Assembly: GCA_016777125.1 (NCBI GenBank)
Contig: JADHSC010000013.1
Location: forward strand, 1 to 46,542
Reading direction: 5' to 3'
Length of the DNA: 46,542 nucleotides
Source: Candidatus Poseidoniaceae archaeon
GTDB lineage: Archaea > Thermoplasmatota > Poseidoniia > Poseidoniales > Poseidoniaceae
Shown here: positions 9,128 to 17,818 of the stretch, piece by piece
Layout: each line of letters starts with the position of its first letter
How positions within the stretch are numbered: position 1 is the first letter of the stretch
Program-made: the position numbers and the translations under genes
The notes under the pieces: generated by a model
Told to the model about the DNA's origin: nothing
Seen by the model: the letters and a program-made list of their open reading frames with translations, nothing else
Database searches by the model: none

Positions 9128-9787
9128 ATGAAGCGACTTTTGATTGTAGATTTGCTTGCAGAACGTCAAGCCTTTGGCGAGAAAGGTTGTGAGGAAATCA
9201 TGAATCATTTCCCAGGATATGAAGTCTATTTATGGGCCCCTCATGTCGAAAACCCACGAGATTATCCGTTTGGAATCAGGGTGAAACAACCGGTCGAAAC
9301 CGATGTGATCGTGATTACTGGTAGTCGTAAGAATGTCACTTCTTGGGAGCCTTGGATGGATGATGTCGTCTCATTGATTCGAACTTCAGAAGCAGAAATC
9401 TATGGGATTTGCTTTGGTCACCAAATCATTTGTGCGGCGTTTGGAGGGACGGTCGAACGTGATGAAAAAAATCATGCGTTTATGGCGGAAGTGACTTACG
9501 CCAACGGGACTAAGGTGAATCAATTGTTCACGCATCAAGAATTTGTAACCAACAGCGGTGAAATGAAAGTAGTCGCTTCTACAAAGCATTGCAAAATCGC
9601 TGCTTGTCGTCATCCTACCAAACCTATTCGTTCTGTTCAATTTCATCCTGAGGCAGTGGAGGATGTTCTTGATTATGCTCTTAATTGCGGGGATATGTCT
9701 GAACAAGAACGACGTTCATTTGGTGATGCCAACCAAGACCAAGATGTGGCCTCTGCATTGATTTATGCGGAGGGGATGTTCGATTGA
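9128..9787 (+). CDS. Stand-alone class I glutamine amidotransferase (GuaA N-domain-like)
   Basis: 219 residues, only the glutaminase domain. The nucleophile elbow is YGICFGHQI with Cys95, and the distal dyad is QFHPEA with His173 and Glu175, so the class I triad is complete. It should release ammonia from glutamine and pass it to a synthetase partner. No ATP-pyrophosphatase domain is fused or adjacent, so the acceptor is unknown. Related free-standing proteins are usually annotated as GMP synthase glutaminase domain. It starts 6 nt after the Fe-S oxidoreductase stop, and its own stop overlaps the TTG start of mutY, so the three genes look co-transcribed. Confidence 0.85.
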   Translation: MKRLLIVDLLAERQAFGEKGCEEIMNHFPGYEVYLWAPHVENPRDYPFGIRVKQPVETDVIVITGSRKNVTSWEPWMDDVVSLIRTSEAEIYGICFGHQIICAAFGGTVERDEKNHAFMAEVTYANGTKVNQLFTHQEFVTNSGEMKVVASTKHCKIAACRHPTKPIRSVQFHPEAVEDVLDYALNCGDMSEQERRSFGDANQDQDVASALIYAEGMFD

Positions 9788-10731
9788 ATCAAGATTCTCT
9801 CATGGATTGGTTTAATCGAAACAAGCGAAGTTTACCATGGCGAAAAAACCCATCACCTTGGTCAATATTGTTGTCTGAGATTCTTCTTCAACAAACACAG
9901 ATGGAACGTGGTATAGGATATCATCAAAGACTGTACAATAGATTCCCTACACCATCTTCAATGGCCAACTCGGATGTGAATGATGTTCTCTACTTATGGC
10001 AAGGGGCTGGGTATTACTCAAGAGCAAGGCGTCTTCATGCGTTATCTCAGATCGTTGTCGCTGATTATGGGGGCAAGATACCTTCAACTTACGATGAATT
10101 ACTTGCCTTACCAGGAATTGGCCCATACACTGCGGCAGCAGTTGCTTCGATTGCTTTCTCTCATCCAGTTGCTTGCGTTGATGGAAACGTTCGCAGAGTC
10201 ATGGCCCGTCAGACAAACAATGAAGATCCAACTGTTATCGATGTGCAAAAGTATGCGGATAGGAATCTCTTGCGTGAATATCCAGGCGATTGGAACCAAG
10301 CTATGATGGAACTTGGTGCTTTGGTTTGTCGCCCAAGAACACCAACCTGCGGTGTGTGTCCAGTACGTGATACCTGTAAGGGAATGTTGAGAGCAAAGGA
10401 ATTGCCACGACCAAAGAAACAAAAGAAAACGACGATTGAACTTCAATGTGTTCTCAAAGTTGATGCTCAAGGTCTGCCTGAATTGATACAACGTCCTGAT
10501 TCTGGTTTATTTGCTGGACTTTGGGGTCCGTATATTGAAGAGGAACTTGATTCTAAAGGACTTGAATATCTCGGCTGTATTAAGCATATTTTATCACATC
10601 GAACGATGAATGTTCATGTCTGGAAAGATGTCTGTGAACAGGGCATTGATCCGAGTACCGTTGCTCTCTCAACCCTCGACAGGCGTATCTTGAGCCTTGG
10701 TGGCGTGTTCCTTAATGTCCCAACGGAATGA
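9784..10731 (+). CDS. mutY: A/G-specific adenine DNA glycosylase MutY
   Basis: 315 residues from a TTG that overlaps the preceding stop (TTGA); an ATG six codons in (9802) is the alternative. MutY removes adenine mispaired with 8-oxoguanine. The HhH-GPD core carries LSEILLQQTQ with catalytic Glu32, the hairpin LPGIGPYTA (109-117), and VDGNVRR with Asp133. The [4Fe-4S] loop is complete: C182-x6-C189-x2-C192-x5-C198. A C-terminal NUDIX-like domain (about 220-315) with HILSHRTMNVHVW corresponds to the 8-oxoG-sensing loop that separates MutY from endonuclease III. Its 3' end overlaps the convergent FRAG1-like gene by 63 bp, so the last 20 or so codons are read on both strands. Confidence 0.95.
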   Translation: MNQDSLMDWFNRNKRSLPWRKNPSPWSILLSEILLQQTQMERGIGYHQRLYNRFPTPSSMANSDVNDVLYLWQGAGYYSRARRLHALSQIVVADYGGKIPSTYDELLALPGIGPYTAAAVASIAFSHPVACVDGNVRRVMARQTNNEDPTVIDVQKYADRNLLREYPGDWNQAMMELGALVCRPRTPTCGVCPVRDTCKGMLRAKELPRPKKQKKTTIELQCVLKVDAQGLPELIQRPDSGLFAGLWGPYIEEELDSKGLEYLGCIKHILSHRTMNVHVWKDVCEQGIDPSTVALSTLDRRILSLGGVFLNVPTE

Positions 10732-11412
10732 TGCTAAACATCCGATAAGTCCGAAGAAAAGTAGGTATTCTGCTGGAGCAGCATAATCAATCCAAGGTTG
10801 TAGATATTCTAAGCCGATTTCGGAAGAGTGGACGCCTAATTCCTTTTCTCCAGATTGTATCCCATCTCGAATTGAAACGGTCATAACAACAAGAGATGCA
10901 AAGGCAAGCAATAGGGAGTAGACCCGTACTTTCCGCCCTTTCGATTTTGATTTTGGTAGTGAAAAATGGGTTGCAAACGCCCACGCAAAGCCTCCGTGAA
11001 AGACGACCATTGCAGTGTAAATATGGACCTCAAGGTATTGATCCATCGTTGCAAATGATAACACAGCAAGGTGAGTTGATGTTGCTAGACCACATAGTAA
11101 GGCGAAAAGATGTAATTTGGGTGAAGCGATTGGCTTGAACAAAATGTAGAGGCGGAATGAAACAATAGTTTGGATTAATGCAGATAAAAAGAGCCCAATC
11201 GAAAAAACATGATCTTCTAATCCGGGATGATCTGTTTCGGAGATGAAGAACGGTATGTCTCGATAATTCCCTGAAAAATAATGAATGAGAGTTGCCAATA
11301 TGACTGATACTGTTGGCAATACCCATGAAATTTGAATCAATTGAGTGTCCTTGATTCGTCGATTCAAAAACCCAATTCCATCATTGGAGGTCAAATCAAA
11401 CATGGGTCCCAT
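10669..11412 (-). CDS. FRAG1/DRAM/Sfk1-like multi-pass membrane protein
   Basis: 247 residues with about six hydrophobic segments. After the first helix comes PFFISETDHPGLEDHVFSIG, which resembles the ISDTG...PE...F block of the eukaryotic FRAG1/DRAM/Sfk1 family. The last segment, PAEYLLFFGLIGCLASF, resembles the (A/E)W-L ending of that family. The family includes lysosomal, Golgi and plasma-membrane proteins linked to autophagy or lipid handling; no catalytic activity is established for this protein. The first ATG is used here; a second at 11403 is equally plausible. It overlaps mutY by 63 bp tail to tail and is divergent from cysS. The family assignment rests on pattern recognition only. 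Confidence 0.65.
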   Translation of the reverse strand: MGPMFDLTSNDGIGFLNRRIKDTQLIQISWVLPTVSVILATLIHYFSGNYRDIPFFISETDHPGLEDHVFSIGLFLSALIQTIVSFRLYILFKPIASPKLHLFALLCGLATSTHLAVLSFATMDQYLEVHIYTAMVVFHGGFAWAFATHFSLPKSKSKGRKVRVYSLLLAFASLVVMTVSIRDGIQSGEKELGVHSSEIGLEYLQPWIDYAAPAEYLLFFGLIGCLASFRWDIKEHATKAQDTPVEG

Positions 11413-11477
11413 CCATGCGAAGCACCTGTTGCGTATGAACCTTCAAGTGAGAGAGATTACACCATCGACCTGTTCAC

Positions 11478-12965
11478 ATGCCACTCCGCCTTCACGACAC
11501 TCGCCGCAAAGAAAAAGTCGATTTTAAGACACAATCTCCTGGAAAAGTAGGGATGTATGTTTGCGGAGTAACGGTTTACGACCTATGTCATTTGGGTCAT
11601 GCACGTTGTTACATCGCTTTTGATTTGATACATCGTTGGCTTGAAGCATCGGGCTATGATGTTGATTATGTTCAAAACTTCACAGACATTGATGATAAAA
11701 TCATCAAACGCTCAATCGAAACTGGAGAAGACTGGAAAGTGTTGGTGGAAAAGAACATTGAAACATACTATGAGGACATGGATTCACTTAATATTCTTCG
11801 TGCAGATCACTATCCAAGGTGTACAGAATATGTCGACTCAATGATTCATATTATTGAAGATTTGATTCAGAAAGAACATGCATATGCTGCGAATGATGGA
11901 GTCTATTTCCATGTAGAATCTGCTCCCGAAAAGTATGGTTTGCTCACTGGACAATCAATCGATGCTGTTCGACAAGGTGCAGGCGGAAGAGTCCAAGGTA
12001 CTGGAGATACGAAACGTGATCACAAAGATTTCGCATTATGGAAACAAGCAAAGCCAGGTGAGCCGACATGGCCCTCTCCCTGGGGTGAAGGTCGCCCTGG
12101 ATGGCATATTGAGTGCAGTGCAATGAGTCTCGATCACTTTGGTGTTTCTTTTGATATTCACGGGGGAGGGCATGATTTGAGATTCCCTCATCATGAAGCT
12201 GAAATATTCCAAAGTGAATGTCATACGGGACATTCTCCTCTTGCAGGTTATTGGCTTCACAACGGATTTGTTAACATCGATGGGGAGAAAATGAGTAAAT
12301 CTCTTGGTAACTTTTGGACCATCCAAGAGATTCGTAAAAAGATAGATCCAATGGTCTTGAGATTCGCTTTAGTCAATGCCCATTATCGTTCTCCTATCGA
12401 TATGAACGAACAACTTCTGAAAGATGCTCAACGAAATTACAGCCGTATTATCGATGTCTATGCTACAGCTCTGCATGGATGCAGTGAGGGTCAAATTCAT
12501 GACTTGCCAATGGCCGATATTGCGAGTATGAATCCTCTTTCTAAATCGCTTGGTCTTCTCGAAAAGATGGCCGAGGGATTTGCTCGAGCAATGGATGATG
12601 ATTTCAACAGCCGTGAAGCTGTAGCAAAAGTTCTCGCAGCCACTAAAGAACTGCAACGTCTCCTTTCAATGGAACTTGATGAGGGTGATTCACGTGCAGT
12701 TGCGAACTATGCGAAAGTTTGGTTGGAAGAAACAGCAGGACAAATTCTTGGAATCTTACCTGCACCTGAAGTCGTACTTGCAGAGCCAGAAGAAGATCCA
12801 CGACGGGTAGAAATTGCTCCTAAAGTTGATGAACTTCTAACTCAAAGAACTGAGGCAAGAGCCAACAAGGATTGGCCACGGGCTGATGCAATCCGTGATG
12901 AATTAGCAGAGCTTGGTGTTGTCGTAAAAGATACACCAGACGGTCCAACGTGGGACTTCGCTTGA
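11478..12965 (+). CDS. cysS: Cysteinyl-tRNA synthetase
   Basis: 495 residues, class I synthetase that charges tRNA-Cys. [11 protein letters not shown] carries the zinc ligand Cys29. The HIGH motif is HLGH (38-41). WHIECSAMS (Cys213) and FPHHEAE (His238, Glu242) complete the zinc site. KMSKS is at 271-275. The C-terminal part has the DALR-type helical bundle, ending [22 protein letters not shown], typical of the family. The start matches the usual N-terminus ([14 protein letters not shown]). Because a dedicated CysRS is present, this organism need not rely on the SepRS/SepCysS route used by many methanogens. Confidence 0.97.
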   Translation: MPLRLHDTRRKEKVDFKTQSPGKVGMYVCGVTVYDLCHLGHARCYIAFDLIHRWLEASGYDVDYVQNFTDIDDKIIKRSIETGEDWKVLVEKNIETYYEDMDSLNILRADHYPRCTEYVDSMIHIIEDLIQKEHAYAANDGVYFHVESAPEKYGLLTGQSIDAVRQGAGGRVQGTGDTKRDHKDFALWKQAKPGEPTWPSPWGEGRPGWHIECSAMSLDHFGVSFDIHGGGHDLRFPHHEAEIFQSECHTGHSPLAGYWLHNGFVNIDGEKMSKSLGNFWTIQEIRKKIDPMVLRFALVNAHYRSPIDMNEQLLKDAQRNYSRIIDVYATALHGCSEGQIHDLPMADIASMNPLSKSLGLLEKMAEGFARAMDDDFNSREAVAKVLAATKELQRLLSMELDEGDSRAVANYAKVWLEETAGQILGILPAPEVVLAEPEEDPRRVEIAPKVDELLTQRTEARANKDWPRADAIRDELAELGVVVKDTPDGPTWDFA

Positions 12966-15512
12966 TTATTCTTCTTCGAGTTTACCACCTGGAGGTGGTG
13001 ATAACGGTGGCATCTCTGGCACGAATTGATTTGATTCACTTTCCCATTCCTTCTCTATCAGGACAGTTTGATCTTCACTGAATACCTTCTCTTCTTCCGT
13101 CTCTCGAGTCAAGAGCCCAATAGCAACAAGCAGGATAATGACAATAACCAGTAAGAGAGTTCCAGGTCCAATCAAGGAGTCTTCCTCCGCCTTAGTATCT
13201 TCAATATCATCTCCAAGGATACAATTTGGTGGACAATCATCTCGACCAGTATCATTGGTTCCTCCATTGTCAATAGGGTCAACAGGGTCTACCGGATCTA
13301 CAGGGTCGACTGGATCTACAGGGGCGACTGGGTCGATTGTAGAACCTCCACTATTCCCATCTTGAGGCGTGAATACTACATTGACTCCTGTACGTTCTCC
13401 ATTGACCATTGGAACGTCATAATAAGCCTGTAAGACGGTCAAATCAACGTGTGTATTTGCATGGTTGGAGCCCTCAATGATTCCAAAGTGTCGTGTGTCT
13501 CCGGTCGTGAATATATTGTTCAGTACATTTCCTTGCATGGAACTGTAACTATCGGTATCTGCTGACCATGTGGTGGCGATGTCTGCTTGATTCAATGCCA
13601 TGGCCATTTCCATGTTGCTAAGAATTGTAGCCCATGATTGTGTACCTTCTGGAATTGATCGGTCGGTAACATCAACTGCTTTGTCAAAGCCAGGGCCTGT
13701 AACTGTCTCCCAGTCAGTACCTTTCAGTTCAGCCATGATATCGACGTCTCCCCAAACAGGTTGACCATTAACCAACGTTAAGCGAATATCTGCATCAACG
13801 GCTTCAATGAGGTTTCTGTAAGGGTCTTCATGGAAGTTGTCGACAACTACGAGGTCTGCGTACAAACCTGCGTTTACTCTTCCAACAAATCCGTCCCATT
13901 TGTTCGCCAAAGCAGGATTCTTTGTTGTCATTGCTGCAAGTTCGTAATCAGAGAAGTAGCCGTCTAGGGCTTGCTTGTTCCAAACGTCTGCTACTTTGAG
14001 TTCATGAAGGACATTCTTCGATCCACTCGGGCCCCAATCTGGGGCAATAGAGATTCGTACGCCGGCTTGATCCGCTGCAACAACGTCTGTTGTGTCACCG
14101 TAAAGTAACAGGTTTGACAATGGTGACCAGGCCAAATCAGCTCCGACTTGGCCCATCATTGCGAATTCTGTTGCGGTCAAGGCAGTTCCGTGAATTACAA
14201 CCAGTTCTCCAACGAGGAGATCATTTTGTACCAAGACGTCAAATTCTGCTCTGCTGACTTCGTCAACACCTTCTGATAGATGGAGGTACCATGCATTGAG
14301 GTCATTTGAACTGTTTCCGGTTTTGATATGGTTTCCGTCATAATCGCTTTCAAGAGTTGTTACCTTGGTGTGGATATCATCGCCGCCAAAGTTGTACAAT
14401 TCGATGTTACGAGAAAGCATGCTGTCCCAAGCATCAGTGTTTGAACTTGGAGATCCTTGAACGGCTGTTACACCTCCTGCCACAGCCATCACTTCTGCAT
14501 ACTTCATTTGCTCATCCGCCATGTTCCACATACTACCGCCTTGTACGAAGGTCTTCATCCAAGAAATATCTCGTTTGTAGTTTGGATTGTTCTTCCATTG
14601 GTTTCTGTTTGAATAGCCACCTTCTTCAGACTTTGATGATGTATGAACCTCAAAGTCCCACAGTGGAATATGATTGTAGTGCATGTGGTTGTGAGAGTCG
14701 ATGAGTCCTGGATAGATGGTTCCGTTCGTATCAATGATTGGAACGTTGGTTAAATCAACGTTTGCTGGAATTTGGTCTCCCCAAACAGCTTCGATCTTAC
14801 CGTCTCGAATAAGGACATTTCCTTCATTGATAACATCAGCTTCTGCATTCATGGTCACGACTCGGCCTTGGAGTACCATTGCGTCAACTCTTCCACCATC
14901 GCTGATTCCGAAACATCCAACCATGTTTTGTGCAGACGTGAACGATTCTCCCGGAGCAAAACCTGGAGTTGGTGGGCTCGTACTTCCTAAACTTCCATCT
15001 TCCTCTGTGATGTATGTATTACCGTAAAAGATACCTTCTGCTGGATAGGATATCTGATGAATAAGTGATCCAGATGTATCTGTTAGCGATACACTGTCTG
15101 CGTCAAAGTAGTCGAGTTCAATACGAGAGGCATTTCTGAAAATTGAAATGTATCCATTTGCTGGAATCACTGTGTTTCGAGCGATCTGACAGGGAGCACT
15201 GCCTCCATCTGGTTTGTCATCAAGAACCCAGTTTGAGACGTTGATGGCTTGTGAAGTAGGGTTGTGAAGTTCAATAAATTGGTCTGAATAAGATCCATAT
15301 TCACCATCACCATTCCAATCAGTAGCATTGTAGCAGTTCGTACATTCTTCCGTATTTTTCATACCATTTGGGGAAACAAGAATTTCAGAGATGATGATAT
15401 TGTCAGCATCTCCAACTGAATCTACGTGTTGTTCATCAAGCAACATCGAAGTAGGCGATGCAGAAGTGAGGAGGAAAACTAATACTGCGCTGAGGACGAG
15501 GACCCGGCTCAT
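12966..15512 (-). CDS. Secreted lamin-tail-domain amidohydrolase with C-terminal membrane anchor
   Basis: 848 residues from the ATG at 15512, chosen because it opens a signal peptide (MSRVLVLSAVLVFLLTSASP); the frame is open upstream to 15620. After the signal comes a lamin-tail (LTD) domain (about 38-165: IIISEILVSPNG ... DQFIELHNPTSQAINVSNWVL). Next is an amidohydrolase domain with the N-terminal strand module (VVTMNAEADVINEGNVLIRDGKI), metal-binding HNHMH (about 274-278) and a later VVIHGTALT histidine. A low-complexity (VDP)n linker, a transmembrane helix (GTLLLVIVIILLVAIGLL) and an acidic/proline-rich tail close the protein. The metal-dependent hydrolase domain should act outside the cell on C-N bonds (imidazolonepropionase/adenosine-deaminase-like fold); the substrate cannot be named. 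It is convergent and abutting with cysS, and divergent from thioredoxin. Confidence 0.88.
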   Translation of the reverse strand: MSRVLVLSAVLVFLLTSASPTSMLLDEQHVDSVGDADNIIISEILVSPNGMKNTEECTNCYNATDWNGDGEYGSYSDQFIELHNPTSQAINVSNWVLDDKPDGGSAPCQIARNTVIPANGYISIFRNASRIELDYFDADSVSLTDTSGSLIHQISYPAEGIFYGNTYITEEDGSLGSTSPPTPGFAPGESFTSAQNMVGCFGISDGGRVDAMVLQGRVVTMNAEADVINEGNVLIRDGKIEAVWGDQIPANVDLTNVPIIDTNGTIYPGLIDSHNHMHYNHIPLWDFEVHTSSKSEEGGYSNRNQWKNNPNYKRDISWMKTFVQGGSMWNMADEQMKYAEVMAVAGGVTAVQGSPSSNTDAWDSMLSRNIELYNFGGDDIHTKVTTLESDYDGNHIKTGNSSNDLNAWYLHLSEGVDEVSRAEFDVLVQNDLLVGELVVIHGTALTATEFAMMGQVGADLAWSPLSNLLLYGDTTDVVAADQAGVRISIAPDWGPSGSKNVLHELKVADVWNKQALDGYFSDYELAAMTTKNPALANKWDGFVGRVNAGLYADLVVVDNFHEDPYRNLIEAVDADIRLTLVNGQPVWGDVDIMAELKGTDWETVTGPGFDKAVDVTDRSIPEGTQSWATILSNMEMAMALNQADIATTWSADTDSYSSMQGNVLNNIFTTGDTRHFGIIEGSNHANTHVDLTVLQAYYDVPMVNGERTGVNVVFTPQDGNSGGSTIDPVAPVDPVDPVDPVDPVDPIDNGGTNDTGRDDCPPNCILGDDIEDTKAEEDSLIGPGTLLLVIVIILLVAIGLLTRETEEEKVFSEDQTVLIEKEWESESNQFVPEMPPLSPPPGGKLEEE
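13272..13337 (-). repeat. 9-bp tandem repeat encoding (Val-Asp-Pro)n linker
   Basis: Roughly seven copies of a 9-bp unit (plus strand about GGGTCTACM with variants) encode VDP repeats with one VAP and one IDP variant. It links the catalytic part of the amidohydrolase to its membrane anchor and is likely length-variable by slippage. Confidence 0.8.
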
Positions 15513-15576
15513 ATTCTTCGGGCTGCGTAACAGCACATGAATCCGCCGATGCAACCTTATGGTGAAATGCATGAAC

Positions 15577-15584
15577 AAATATAC
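15577..15584 (+). promoter_or_regulatory. TATA box of thioredoxin gene
   Basis: AAATATAC is centred about 25 nt before the thioredoxin ATG at 15605, consistent with a leaderless transcript. No Shine-Dalgarno sequence precedes the ATG. Confidence 0.6.
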
Positions 15585-15604
15585 TCCAAAATACTGCCTA
15601 TACC

Positions 15605-15979
15605 ATGGCGACCGTAGCAATGCATGAATCTTCGTTCAACGAAATTATAGAAGGAAACAAACTCGTAATTATTGATTTTTGGGCTGAGTGGTGCGGGCCT
15701 TGTCGAGCCTATGCTCCAGTTTTCGAAGGTGTCTCGGAAGAGTTTCCAGATGTTGTATTTGCAAAGGTTGACACAGAGGCTGAACAAGCACTAGCCGGCT
15801 CTTTCGGTATTCGGTCAATCCCTACAACAGTAGCATTCAGAGATGGCATAGGTGTATTCATGCAACCGGGTGCTCTTCCTGAAGAGGCGCTTCGAGATCT
15901 CATCGGAAAACTGCAATCTCTCGACATGGATGAAGTACGAGCTGAACTTGAAGCTCAGGAAGCAAACGAGTCATCATGA
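15605..15979 (+). CDS. trxA: Thioredoxin
   Basis: 124 residues. The active site is AEWCGPCR with Cys30 and Cys33, the buried Asp24 is in IIDFWAEW, and the cis-proline is in RSIPTT (Pro73). It reduces disulfides in cytosolic proteins; no signal peptide is present. A short acidic helical extension (MDEVRAELEAQEANESS) follows the fold, making it slightly longer than the usual 105-110 residues. It is probably transcribed alone or with the lipoprotein hydrolase 39 bp downstream. The Bcp peroxiredoxin at 39382 would be a natural electron acceptor. Confidence 0.95.
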   Translation: MATVAMHESSFNEIIEGNKLVIIDFWAEWCGPCRAYAPVFEGVSEEFPDVVFAKVDTEAEQALAGSFGIRSIPTTVAFRDGIGVFMQPGALPEEALRDLIGKLQSLDMDEVRAELEAQEANESS

Positions 15980-16018
15980 TGCGCAAAGCGTCATATGTTC
16001 GTCCCTTAACCGTTAACC

Positions 16019-17818
16019 ATGCGAAGCGGCTTTTTACTGGCAGTCCTTCTCTTACCAAGCCTTCTAACGGGCTGCTTTGGTGAAGACTTGGAAAATGCAT
16101 CTAAGTTAGTTGATGGAGAGTCATACCCTGAACCTTGGGATCGAACTGACCTCACATATGACGATACGGATGTGTTTTCTCGAGTTAGTGTCAATGGAAC
16201 TTATCCAATAGGTGCTGTTGAATCTGTTTATGTTCCAGTTCCAAGCATCACGCTTGCTGATGGTGGAGCCGGCGCTGCCGGTGGAGCCGAAGTCCATCTT
16301 GGATTATGGTTGCCAGTGATTGAGGGCTGCGATTACAGTTCAGCAGAGAATCTTTCTGATGATTGTCTTGTTCCAGTGATTGCTGAAATAGGACCTTACT
16401 ACAACGACGGTGATGTCGATGCTCTAACTCCTGCAGATCGTCTTGGAAGAATGCTGATCGAGAACTATGTTCCTCATGGATATGGAGTTGCTCAAGTATC
16501 AGTATTTGGTACTGGAGAATCGAATCACTGCATGGATCTTATGGGTACAGATGAGCAACGTGGAATTGATGCTGCTGTTACGTGGCTCGGCACACAATCT
16601 TGGTCGAATGGAAAGGTTGGAATTATTGGTAAATCATACGATGGCTCAACCCCTTGGCAAGCAGCAACATTCGGTAATCCGTATCTTGCTACAATCGTTC
16701 CCATGTCCGGACTTATTGGTGTCCATGAACTCATGTGGCGAAACGGAAGCATGGAAGCACGTGGCATGATTATGCACAATGGAGTCTATGGTTCGTTTGG
16801 AGTCGATGGAGATACAGAAGACAGCCACAACCTTTGCGAAGGATACATCCAAGGATATGCCAATGGACCTGCTGCATATCTCAGTGGGGGAATGGTCAAT
16901 TATGCTGGAAACAGTTACTGGACTGAACGCTCATTCCTTGATCGAGTGGTTCAGAATTACAATGGTTCTGTTTACATCATTCAGGGAATGCAGGATTGGA
17001 ATGTTGACCCACACATGACATTCCCTGCCCATCAGATTGTTGAAGACGCCGGCATAGAAATCAAAACCTTAGCAGGACAATGGGCTCATGATTATCCTGA
17101 CCGCCTTGAAGGACACAGTGGCTTAAGTTCCGGTCGTGGTGAGGAAGCATATCCATACACACTTCGTTGGGATTGGGCTGATGAAATGCTCTACTGGTTT
17201 GATTGGTACTTGAGAGGGGAAGGCCGTGCTCCAACCTTAGGTGTTGAAATGCAGGACAACCAAGGTGGATGGCGATTCGAAGAAACCTATCCTCCAATGG
17301 ATGTTGAGAATCTTGAATTGATTGGTGGTGATCTGTCACCATCAGGCTCTACAGTATCTGCAACGAGCAGTGTTACCCTAAGTTACGGACCATTTGAAGA
17401 AGAAACTCGAATTGTTGGTATGCCTACATTCCATATTGATGCAACACCAGGATTGACTGGAGGACATCTCTTTATCGAAATGACCGATGGTACAGGAATG
17501 CATCTTGGTCATGCTGTCATGGACTTAAGATTCCATGCAGGTGGAAGAGATGGACAAGAAGTACTCACTCCATTCGTATCGGTTAATGCACTCATGGAAT
17601 TCTTACCAATGGACGTTATCTTACAACCAGGTGAAGGAATTCTCTTTACAGTTTCTCAAACAGGCGAGGATTACGTCCCATCTCCAATGGCCTCAGGCGG
17701 AGTTACAATCGACTGGACTCAAAGTACCTTGACGCTTCCAATAATCGATCGACCTTGCGATTCACTCTTCCAAGTTCCAATGATTGAATACGGTGGCGAA
17801 ACGACTCGCCAATGTTGA
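16019..17818 (+). CDS. CocE/PepX-like lipoprotein hydrolase (X-Pro dipeptidyl-peptidase type)
   Basis: 599 residues. The N-terminus is a lipoprotein signal with lipobox LLTGC (Cys19), so it should be anchored outside the membrane. The alpha/beta hydrolase core has the nucleophile motif IGKSYDGS (Ser206), which matches the GxSYxG of the CocE/NonD and PepX families. MQDWNVDP supplies the likely acid (Asp326), and GQWAHDYP supplies the likely histidine (His357). A C-terminal jelly-roll domain (about 410-590) completes the PepX_C architecture. The QDWNV block points to X-Pro dipeptidyl-peptidase more than cocaine-esterase-like enzymes, so removal of Xaa-Pro dipeptides from external peptides is the best guess. 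It ends one base before the convergent MutS-like gene. Confidence 0.88.
   Translation: MRSGFLLAVLLLPSLLTGCFGEDLENASKLVDGESYPEPWDRTDLTYDDTDVFSRVSVNGTYPIGAVESVYVPVPSITLADGGAGAAGGAEVHLGLWLPVIEGCDYSSAENLSDDCLVPVIAEIGPYYNDGDVDALTPADRLGRMLIENYVPHGYGVAQVSVFGTGESNHCMDLMGTDEQRGIDAAVTWLGTQSWSNGKVGIIGKSYDGSTPWQAATFGNPYLATIVPMSGLIGVHELMWRNGSMEARGMIMHNGVYGSFGVDGDTEDSHNLCEGYIQGYANGPAAYLSGGMVNYAGNSYWTERSFLDRVVQNYNGSVYIIQGMQDWNVDPHMTFPAHQIVEDAGIEIKTLAGQWAHDYPDRLEGHSGLSSGRGEEAYPYTLRWDWADEMLYWFDWYLRGEGRAPTLGVEMQDNQGGWRFEETYPPMDVENLELIGGDLSPSGSTVSATSSVTLSYGPFEEETRIVGMPTFHIDATPGLTGGHLFIEMTDGTGMHLGHAVMDLRFHAGGRDGQEVLTPFVSVNALMEFLPMDVILQPGEGILFTVSQTGEDYVPSPMASGGVTIDWTQSTLTLPIIDRPCDSLFQVPMIEYGGETTRQC

Noticed and set aside
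13138-13365. Plus-strand frame with a Ser-Thr-Gly repeat (STGSTG...)
   Set aside because: It is the antisense reading of the VDP linker repeat of the secreted amidohydrolase and has no independent support.
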